Assembly: GCF_037975245.1 (NCBI RefSeq)
Contig: NC_092579.1
Location: forward strand, 28,280,166 to 28,344,165
Source: Apostichopus japonicus
Lineage: Eukaryota > Echinodermata > Holothuroidea > Aspidochirotida > Stichopodidae
Direction: 5' to 3'
Length of the DNA: 64,000 nt
Shown piece after piece: positions 48,064 to 60,000 of this stretch. A program made the translations under genes and the position numbers. Below the pieces are notes generated by a model. That model was given only the letters and a program-made list of their open reading frames with translations, made no database searches and had not been told where the DNA came from. Position 1 is the first letter of the stretch; every line of letters begins with the position of its first letter.

Positions 48064-51000
48064 CTATGGGAGGAGAGAGGGGGGAGTTGAGAGGGGGCTG
48101 CATGAAGGCAGTACAATAATAACAACAACAATAATAACCCAACTGAACACCACCTATGGCAATACAATAATAATAATAATTAACAGTTCTTATATAGCGC
48201 AACTTACAATAAAGTCTCGCCGTGCTGTACTTAACCCTGGTCATTGGTAACTTGTCACACCTACACACCAAAGTGTGCACAATTCAATCAATCTTCCTGG
48301 GGCACCACAGTGCACCACAGCCACGTGTCCCCTGGGGGACTTCCCATGGGGTGCAGCCACAAACCGGCGCATGCAACTATATTCACAAGTCACCTTGCAA
48401 GTCCCAATTTATAAAACAATAATAACCAATCTGAACACCACCTATGAGAGGAGAGGGGGGGGGGGGGGAGAGGGGCTGCATAAAGGCTATACAACAAAAA
48501 ATATAATAATTCAAGGTTTTGTGAAAAGCCAAAACTGTTCTTCTTGTAAGAAGCATTTCATAAAGTATGTTTAAAATATAATGAAAGTACATTTTTTAGA
48601 AGCTAATAGCTAACATTAAAATTTCAATTGCTAGGTTACAACCACATTAAGGGTTGAAGGGTAACATCAACATCTCAGTTGCTAGGTAATGTCCACATTC
48701 AGTTTGATAGCAAAATCTACATTCAGGTTGCTAGGTAACACCAACATTTCAGTTGCTAGGTAATATCTACCTGCAAGCGGTCTTAGACTTACCAATGTAG
48801 TCATTGCTACCGACATCCTTATCCCATACAGTAACCTCTAGTGTCTTGGTATGGAGATCTTCAGCAGGCAACTTGTACACGAAAGTCTGTTCAGGTGAGA
48901 TACAAGACAAATGATCATAAACTCAGTATAGGGTCAGTCAAAAATCTTTATTAGTATTATTTATTTCATTTCTAAATGATGGAAAGGGTGGGGGAGGGGA
49001 GGGGGAGGGAGGGAGGGAGTTGGAGTAAGGTTGTAGGAACTAGGTGAGTGTTAATGAGTTATACTTCTGACCATTTAAAAAATATGCAAAAAATACATCT
49101 TCCTAACATCTACAAGTAACTTCAACGTCCTTAAAGCTATTATTGGGGCAGAGCAAATCAAATATGAATATTTTCAGAGAGGTATAACACCAACCTCTTT
49201 GTATTCTTTTAAGCTATTATTGGGCAGAGCAAATCAAATATGAATATTTTCAGAGAGGTATAACACCAACCTCTTTGTATTCTTTTAAGCTATTATTGGG
49301 CAGAGTAAATCAAATATGAATATTTTCTGAGAGGTATGAAACCAACCTCTTTGTATTCTGGGTTCAAGGTCTTCTTCTTTGTACCGGTCTTTTTCTTCGT
49401 TTTCTTCTGAGGATCCGGCTGCAGATAACTGCAAAAATGACCAACATTTCAAGGGTAACCATTAATCTTAATGAAGTAGCATAGTTACTGGAATTGTATT
49501 CAAAGGTTTGAATGATAAGTTGACCGAGTGTTTTTGATCCGACCGAGTATGTCCTTTGCCTGCTTTACTGTCAGTCCATGACTAGATCCTGCAAAGATCC
49601 TGACTAGTATCACAAAGTCAGTTCAACTATCTTTAATAATATTTGCTTTCTATATAGCGCTTTATACCAGCGATAGGTCTCAAAGCGCTTTACAGATGTT
49701 ATATTACCCCTGGTCAATGATAACCTGTCCCAGAGACAATCCCTCCAGTCGGCAGCAGTTATATACTGCGCCCAATGACAAGTTACCTCACAGGTATCCA
49801 TTTAACCCCTGGGTGGAGAGAGGCAAATTGAGATAAAGCATCTTGCCCAAGGACACAACGTAATGAACTAGGCAGTAATCGAACCAGCAATCCCTGGATC
49901 ACGAGTTCGGCGCCTTAGCCAATTGGCCACCACGCTCTCACTTAAAGTTGACTGATCATTCCTCTATTTCAAGACTGAAATTATCGACACAGTTGAGTCT
50001 TGCCAAAAACCCATCCGCCATGTTTAATTGGTACGTGCATACTTTCAGAAATTTACAACCATAAGATGAAAATATTTCTGGTGAATTTCTTTCATATGAC
50101 AGCTAACAAATTTTAAATGTTGTTAAAACACAAAATTGACCAATTTCCTGACACTGTATCAAAGCTAGGCTGGAACAGAATCACACTTTGACTACTAGAC
50201 ACATGTATAAATATCATATCAAGAATATATTAAAGAGAAATGGAAAGCAATGTTTAAAATCACATTCACAGTCATTTCATTGATCAAGTTGATAATACTT
50301 ACAGCTTTACATATGGATCAGAGTAGCCGTTAGAGTCCATAGCGAAAAGACCAGAACATCTGACAATGTTGACACTCATCTGGTTTTGTGCCTTGAAGTA
50401 CTGAAGACCTAAGAGTATCTTGCCTCTCTCTCCGCCAGAGAGGTCCTCATCCTCCTCCGACTACATGACGAGAGGAAGACAACAGAAAATTCAGAATGAT
50501 CAGCCAGACCATTCTCACAGGATTCATACCAATTTGCTCAGCCTGGTATTCATCATACTACCATGCAAAACAACACACAGCAACAAAGTTGGGTAGTTGA
50601 CTGCAGTACATCAAAAACTTTAATACAGGATAACATGACGGGACCTCCCAAGCTGATTTCCAGGGACAGTCCCCCAGGTTCAATATAACGTCCCGGACTA
50701 AAAGCTCAATGTGCTTATGAAGACAATATCCTTTAATATATCATCGATATAACTTTTATATCCAACTTGCAAAACACATGCAGACATTCAAGTCAACTTA
50801 ACCCATAATCCAAAATTCTTTATCAAGACACTGGATAACTAGTCTAGTGGAGTGGTTGTGTAAAGACCATGTGGATAAGGAGCTGCTATTAATACAAACT
50901 ATGGAAGGCCATTTGTAGCAAATAGTGAAAAAAGGTTACATTACATATAGACTGGATCTCCAGAGTGCAATGGTAGTGAGGAGACATAGGAGCTCTTACA

Positions 51001-54000
51001 GCTACCTCACCAACATGACTATATTTCATTGAGATCTTTTGTAATCTTCCTTACCTGATCTTGAAGGAAAACAGAATAAGATTTGGTTTCGTTCAAGGGC
51101 AGCTTCTTCAGGGGAAGCAGATACTCTCCGATGAAGTCGTTGTGACCGAGGCTGTCCTCATCCCAGACGGAAAGTCTAACAAATTAGAAAAATGCAGTCA
51201 TGAAAAACTCACCAAAGAGAGCTATGTCAAAGAGAAAGTTGTAAGAGATATCAATTCCATCCCCCCGCCAAACAAAAGGAAAAATGAAAAAGGATATCCA
51301 GGCATGTGAATCTTTACACATAGTAAATGTAATCCCAGGCTTCGACTACTTCAATGCCGAAATGTCACTAATGTCAATCAGAAACAACACAAAGTGTTAA
51401 ATCCTTGAAAATGTTCTGATATATTGAGGAATGATATTGTGTTTTTTTGTTGTTTATTCTCTTGCTGAAATTAAGTAGAAACAAAAAACATAAATGTCAT
51501 GTCACAGAATAGTAAATGCATATGGCCATGAGCTATACATGTGTTACTCATCATTATGAAATGTTTTTCATTGATTCAACAGTCCAGGTTTTAATACCAT
51601 TTGCACACAGAATGTTCATACAAGGAAGGTTTAAAGAAAAGTTGCAAATTACCTTTATCCAAAAATATCTCCTCTTTAAAAAAGGCAAATCTATGAAATA
51701 TTTGGCTAAGATACCTACAGCAGGACTACACAAGATAAAATGAATTCCAACTGGATGATACTTTACCCTAAAGGTACACTGTCAAGGCACTGAGTATTTA
51801 TGTAGGCGGGAGTGTGGGAGAAGCTTTATTTTTGTACGCACCTAAGAGTCTTCGTTTGGAGATCATCTGTGGTTATGCCGTGATACTGTAATTCTTCCAT
51901 GTATTGAGGATTGAGTGTCTTGAATTTAGTCTTGGTACGAAGTTTCGTCGACTGCAAAACAAAGCAGGGATAAAATGTGTTATTTAATCACAAAAGAATG
52001 CACGACCACTCTTCCTTATGCCTACGGTTTACGACACAAAAGTTTTAAAAATCAATTCTGATTGAACTTAATAAGGCAGGTAAACTTAGTCTCCCCAGCA
52101 GATAAAAACCCATTAAACATCACTTATATGTAAAATAATGATCACATCACTAAATATCTTTTGAGATATAAATAATATTACCAGCACCATATAAAAGGCC
52201 CCTTTTAACGTCACAAAATTAAGGACAGATTAACCTCTGGAAATATTGCGCAATTCTGACAGTTCCTTCTTCTTCGAGATTGCAAAATTGTGACATAAAT
52301 TTCCAAAATCACTTACCACATAAAAATGGCCTTTTTGATGTACAGTTTTATGAGTTCGACAAATGTCATACGATAATTTTCCAGAGTGCGACATAAAGGT
52401 TACATTTTCAATTCTATTTCAGATGGGAAGAAGACAATGAGTAACCAAGGCGTTATCGCTCTCAAAAGAATCATAAAAACTTGATTCATGTAACCTTTTA
52501 TGTATTATCAACCAAGATCACAGCAGTAAAGTGGTATGAAAGATGCAAACAAACGTTTATCTTCATTTCATTCGTATCTGGGAAAATGTGCATTGACTCA
52601 CGACAACGGAGGGTGGAATTTTTATTCAAAGAGGTTGGCAGAGGGATGGGGGGGTGAGGGGTGGGAGGCAAGGGTGGAAAGGGTCACTTCACTTAATTAA
52701 TGGTGAACAAAAAGAACAAGCATAACATCTAAATTCAACTTTATAATACTAATACGAAATATAAGGGAATAAACAAGGGGAAACTATTATTGAAAAGAGG
52801 GTGGGTGGGTGTAGAGGATAATTTGGCAAACCTTCAGCAACTGTACATATTGTAACTACCGACATGCATCTGAAACACACATACTGTAATTACCAAAACA
52901 GCAAATTTTAACATAGTGGTGCATCTAAAACAGCTGTTAGCATTTTGGTTGCAATTTCTTATCAACTCTATGGAGTATATTATTAATTATTGGAAACGTG
53001 ACTGAAATTGTTCAACTTTTCTTTGCATGTCATAACTTACAACTTTTTGAACAGTTCAAGATTAAAATTGATTTAATGATTCTGTTTTACAGACAAAAGT
53101 TCATATTCATTGTGAACAAATTAAAATTCATCAACAATTTGGGACTATTTCTTCAAAAACTTGGACTGAAATGAAAAACACTGCATAGAGATTTTGGAAC
53201 CAAATAGAATTAAACTGACCAAAGCAAATGAAAACAGCTGCTTTTGACGAACCCTGTCGAATTCCTTGGGAACATCTTATAAATAGATCTGATGTGCATA
53301 GCAGCTAGGTTAAAGTACACACCAATACCCACACACATACAACAACATATACACGAGACAATGACCCCACTGCCAAGACAGATTGCTACCAAACACCTGA
53401 CAACAAAACCTGCAGAGGTACAATGATATTCTAAAGCAGAATATTAACAAGAAAATCAAGTGGCATAAATACCTCACCCCGTCCCCTCCCTCCCTTCCTT
53501 CTCCCACCACTCCCAGACTTGCCAACGTTCCTGGTTTAACCCAAGAGTCTCCCGATTTTATTTGCTCTTAGATCTCCCAGCAAGGTTGATTACCACTTTT
53601 TTTTCTCTCTAAATTGCAAGCAGGAAATGGGGTCATTCATGTGTATGATTTTACCTGCCTAAGGACCATGGAGAACACCCACTTGGTATTGCCAGACATA
53701 AATGGTACAATATGCTCATGTCACTGTGACTCACTGTATTCTGCAGGGCAGCTGATGTTAATGTGACAATTACTTTGACGTAGCACAGAGGTGACGTCTA
53801 AAACCCAAACTTGTTTCTCGATTACCTTTTGACATGGCTATCTTACATTTTTAGATGGATTTGGGCCAAATCATCCCTATTTTTACGCTAATCTTCCCAT
53901 ATTTTGGGGAAGGAAAATTGTAAATCTTTCTATTTTTGTATAAGGCAGATTGGCAGGTCTGGACTCATTGATATAATTTTTTGATATAGTCTGTGAAAAG

Positions 54001-57000
54001 TGATGATTTATTTTCACTTGTTTTACCATGAAGGAAATGCAACTGTTATAAACTCCCCCTCCTCTAATATGCCATCACCCTTTCTCACTCAAAGTACAAA
54101 ATAATGATCTTTCTCACTCATAGCATACATACAAAGTTCTATTAAAGAAACTTTCTCAAAGAGTTTGCAAACTCTCTCCTCTCTCTGTAATATCCAATCG
54201 ACTTTTTCACCAACTGATTATTATTCCTGAAATTCAGTTCCTCTACGGAATAATCTGAATTTAGGAGCATTTACAGGTCGTCGCAGGACATGTCACCAAC
54301 CTGACGATCTCAACTTTAAACTACAAAATTTGATAAATATATGAGATAAATACTTAGACATGATCAAAATGGAAATGTTAAATTCCCTAAAGCGGAGACT
54401 TAAACCTGTGTCAAGGATTGAAATAAAGCTAGGATAAGACTTGTCTCTTATTCAAGATTGCTAATTAGTAAAATTGAGTAGAGCATAAAGTGTTTAGATT
54501 CACAAAATTAATTTACAACGGTGGGACTTGTAAAAGGAAAGTGAATGTAAATAACAGTTGACCTTCAATGGAAATCCAAACTTGTCTAAGACTAAGACTT
54601 TACGTCAGTAATCAACTGATTCATTCAACTAGTTTTCTAATTGTTTTTTTTTTATTCTTCAGTAATTTTTGGTAATTGTTTTCAAGTGGAAGAAGATTTT
54701 GTTGACATTCAAATGTCCTCCTTTCCGTCACATTTCAAAGTCGTTAACTTCTCTCCCGAATATCAGACGATTGCAGAGCAGAGAGAGAGAGACTATGAGA
54801 TATGTACAAAGATACCATCAAGTTTCCTTATCTGATTCAAAAACCGGTGAGCGGCGTCTATTTATAAAGCAGCCATCCGACCGAGGTCAGAATATTTAGC
54901 CTCTTTATCTGATTAAAAACATGCTGCGATTTTCTGCCATGTTCGATATGAGAAAATAAATTTCCATCCCCTGCGGTGCCAACCCAAGAATTTGATGAGC
55001 ATCTTCAAAGTCACTTTGTAACCCTGCATTGTTCTAACCTTATAGGTCTATACAGTGGCCCCAAACTTTAGACTGCAAGATATTTGCTTAAATGTTTCAC
55101 AATTAATTTCTTGACTATTCTTGATAATTAACTTAAAGACTCAAATTCTCCAAGTTACTGTCATTGAGATTTGTTAAAATATTCAACTAAATGTCTCAGG
55201 AGTGGATAACTTAACATATTAAATGCTAATGAAATGTATGTTGTAAATCGAGCGTCGGTTGACCATTTTCTTACTTTCTAGCATATTTGAGGGCATGCAG
55301 TACTGATGGCCCTTAAAGCAAGCTAAAGTTGCTGAAATCTCGATTTTATTCATTTTTTTTAGTCTATGAATATGTTTATGAATTTTACATTTGACCAAAA
55401 GTTTTTTCCCCCCAACATTCATCTAAATTGACATGAACGTGGAACAAAGTTCACTATAGTTCAGTTATTTTACTACAGGAGGCCACAAAAGCTACCAATA
55501 CTGCCTACACATCTGTGCTTCACGAAACATCATACCTATGCACACAACAATTTTTTTTTTTTAAATCAGCATTTGCACACAATGATACTACAATTAAGGG
55601 GGAGGGGGACACTTCAAACTTACTTAAACAGTACACAGGATAAACATAAATACCCATCACCGTGGCAACATAAAAACATATAGCAAACACAGAAATAGAG
55701 ATAAATATTACTCTTGGCTACTTTTAAGGCTGCAACTGTCTCTAGCTACAGGAAAAAACATAAAATAAAAGTTGAAAGAAAAGGTTTGCAGTCAAAATTT
55801 GAAATATTCAGAGAAAAAAAGAGTGAAGTAAAAGGAAACTGATGAGTCTAGACTTGACCAAAGAAACTTTGTTTTTAGTTTCGCTAACAATTATAATTGG
55901 CTGCATGTTATTAAATCATTCAAGTGAACCCAAAAAGCAACCAATGGAAAATGAGTAGCTCACTTGACTAGCTAATTCTCTCAAATGTGTAATGAGCCTG
56001 TCTCCAGCTTCCCCCCACCGCCCCCCCCCAAAAAAAACCCGCCCTCACCCTTATTCAAATAGGTGAATCAAAGATTTTTGCCATAAATATTAAATAATGC
56101 CAAAACAAAGAAGTAGAACTTATATGCAATAAGTTTTTGTATAATTGCCTCAAACTTTTTAAGTCTTAAGGATGATTTTAAGCAGTCTTTGCCGTAACCA
56201 TTTCCCATGTTCTATTTGAACAAACTAGACATTTTGTAGGAAATCCTCCGAATCCTTAAGTTTTCAAGATGTTTATACTTTTGTAATGTTTCCCTATGTC
56301 AAAATTGATGAAGTTTAAACTCTAATTGATCAAATGAAAATTAAACCTGTAAGAAGTTCTTACAACTTCCACATACCAACAGAAGAAAAAAAATCCTCCA
56401 CCATTTGCGCCAGCCAAAAAGTTGCAAAGTTGCACTATTTATAAATTTGTAATTTATACTGGAATAAGAAATTGAATTGAAATACAATGAAAAACATGTT
56501 CCTTGAACCCACAACTCCAATTCTACGCTATTGATTTGTTAGTGGTATCTACAGAGATGACCTACTATGACCTGTTTGCTAAACTAGTTATCCAGTCACT
56601 TGAAGAGATGAGCCATGTTAGATAGAAAGAAAGGAATCCACTGCATATGAAATCTCCAGTGAAAAAATGTTGTGTCCAAAGACTGACGTATAATTACTCT
56701 TCGAGCTGCATCTGCGCATTAGGTTGTTGCAACTTTGCGTAATTTTGACCAAGCCATGGAGTTTCACATGTACAGTAGCTGAATCCATCCCCCTTCCATC
56801 TAACTAAAATATCTATGTGGATTATACAACCATTTAGATGCTCCCAACTAGGGAGTTATTTCCCATTTAGTTGAATAAAGACAACTGTGTCCCACATTGT
56901 AAGGCACTGTGTCAAAGGTGAGACGCTGGAGGCCGGGGGCTGCAGCATCCTGCAGCAAAGCTGCAACACTTGAAGGAATATCTATTGCACTATGCATTTT

Positions 57001-60000
57001 CACACTATATGCACATAATAATGCTAATGTTCAATAGCGATTCATTCTTGCTGCAGGGGATATAACACCAGCTTTACTAAATTTGACAAGGTGTCTTAAT
57101 GCATTCTTGGTGCATTCTTGTGTTTCTTTTGTAATCTCTGGCTTAATATTGTCATTCTGTTTGAGAAGTTGGTGGACTAAAGTACTCTAACAGATTACAC
57201 TTCCAGGTAGTACTTTATCCTTCATTTACAAACACTGTTCTCAATTCGACGCCATACGCAACTTTCCAAAAAATGTTTAGAATTCCATGGCAACGACATT
57301 TAAATTATCTGATCACTGTCTTTAATCTGCCGAAACATAATCAATGACATAGAACTGTCAGGGATGTAATTTTGAAACAGGCTCAGAAATTTTTGACAAG
57401 AACAGGAAATATAATTTTTCTTCTTCTTTAGTAAATAGTGAATGTACACCTGAATTATCTTTGAATTATTGAAATATTGCTAGGAAAACAACATTTTTTA
57501 CATGCATGCATGCAAGCTGCCAAAAATAAAAAGAAGTAAATTCCTTTTTAAAGTATTAACCTATTACCATATTATCAAAGAAGAAATAATAGAATTGGCT
57601 AGCCATTGATCCCATAGTGTTCAAATTCTAGCATTTAGAATGAATGCTTAAAATCCAAAGAAAGTTTTAAAACTTGAAAATAATTTGAAAGCTTCATGTT
57701 TTTTCGATTTAAAAAATCTTCAGTAGCCTGAAAATAGTTGCACTTGAAAGAATTTTAAAAAGAAGTTAGCAAACAAAATCTCAGCCCACTATTCAAACTG
57801 TTGAAAATTAATCACCATAACCACAACAGAAACTACTAAAGAAACTAGATCGGATGAAGAAGCTACGAAGAAAAATAAAAAACAGATGAAGAGAGGAATG
57901 GTTGGCATCTATCCTACCAAGCTGCAGACAACTTGAATTCCAACTGTGACAGTATTCTCACACTTCAGATAAATGCTTCTAACACATTTTGAGAATTTTA
58001 TAGCCCGGAGGAATTTAACAAATTAGGAAATGCTGACTGCTATTTCAGAAGTAGTTTAATACTTGTAAGGGCATATGTAATTTTGTCCAAAATCTTCCTT
58101 GAATTAAATAAGCTATTGAAATGACTAACTGTGAGACATCCCCACAAAAGCTAATGCAGTTGAATTCATCACTTGAGGGGGAGGGGGAAGGGAAGGGCAA
58201 AGGGAGGATGTTTACAATACCACAAATACTGTTCAATTTTTAAAAGAATTTTCATATATATGTTCTTCCCTCATTTTCAACTTGAAGCATACACAAAGTC
58301 TGGATTATCACTGTGCAATATGAGATAGGCTGAGATAGGCAGGGCTAGTAGATAAATGCTGACCAGTACTCTGATGTGAAAGAAATGTGAAGAAAATGTT
58401 TTTCAAACAATATTTCTAAAACATCGACAATAAGGCAGCTAGCTGAACTTACTCTGTCCTGTAACGATTACGTAACAACAAAAAATACGAAGAAAAAGAG
58501 GAAAGCAACAAGGATGGAGATGGGAGACAGAAATGTACAAATGGAAGAAAATGTTTCAGGAGAGAGAAAAGAAAAAGATAAATGTATTTAAATCCTGGAC
58601 ATGAATGCAAGTAATATTTCTCATTATACGTAATGTAAATAAGTGCATCGTACATACATTTACCAATTGGTTAAAATTGCTGAACGACTATTTAGCATGT
58701 CTCATTTATATCTTAAAATAGAAACTATTTAGTTTCTTCTACTTTCAAAATAGAAAATCATAGTGGACAAGCAAAAATTAATGCCATTTGATTTTTTGAT
58801 TTTGTTCCTTCAAATAAAAGTGCATGACATCCATTGCCACGACAACAGTGATCTACTGGCAACAGGGAAAGGAAAAAAAAACTCCCATGATGCTTTGCAA
58901 TCAAGCTATGATCAGACAGTACATTTTTAGAGAGTAGGGAAATGTACTATAGTATATAGGTAATGTCAGTGCCCTTAAAAAATATCATTACTTATTGCTT
59001 ATCGAAACATTCATCCCCAGACATCACTCGTAAATGAGTCCTTGACTTGGTAAAGTTGATCTTTAGGGAAATCAGTGCTATGATGTCAAATGTCTTTTAG
59101 CTGCATGAAGCAGCCCTTGATGATTTTCTTCAACCCTTTTTAAAATACTTACCCTACTAGAGGCCCTTGGAAGAATGTGCAACTTGACGTAAGGATCGGA
59201 GAAGCCGTTGGGGTCCATGGCTTTCAGGTCGTGGGCTCGGTGGATCGAACACTCCAAGTCCATCTTCTGTTCGTTGTACTTGACGGAGAAATCTAATTTG
59301 CCTCTCTTGCCTTTTCAAAAATGATGGGAAAATGTTAAAGGTGGTGATGATTCGCTTATTGAGCGGGTTAAGTTTGGTCCGAGAAATGTGTCGTTCCATT
59401 CTGAAATGGAGTTTCACTTAAAATTGGGGTACAATGACATGAATATGAGTACCCATACTATGCCATATGTATTAAGGAGTACCAAGAGCTGATACTAGAT
59501 TGGTGCTATACCAGACTGACTGAGAGGGGAATGGGGGGGGGGGGGTGGTGGCATGGAAATATGCTTTACACTTTTACACTAAGTTATATCATGAGTATAC
59601 ACAATGAGTGTGATATTAATTAAAATCATGCTTTAGTTATGGAAAAATTAATTCATTATTGATATTAGAAACTTGACAGTTATTAAGTATATTCATGCTG
59701 ATTATATATTGAAAGCAAAAAAAAAAAAAAAACAGAAATAAAATATTCTTGTATTAAATACTGTTTCATTCATTTCCAGTTGTGTCATATATAAGTTACA
59801 TAATTTGTGATCATTTTAACTTGTTACCAAAAATATCATTCAGTTGATTATTAGTTGTGTAACCTTGCAATGAACTATCAACCCTCTTCTGCTCATAAAC
59901 GAAGTTTAACATTTATGGCAAATACCATCCATGACAGTTTCTTTAATTTACAGTCTAGGAAAAAAGGTCTTGCTGGCGTTGTTTTCCATCAGAAAGACAA

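Noticed and set aside
48275-48574. 99-codon plus-strand open frame
   Set aside because: It runs across the SINE-like segment and the acceptor repeats, and is repeat-derived.
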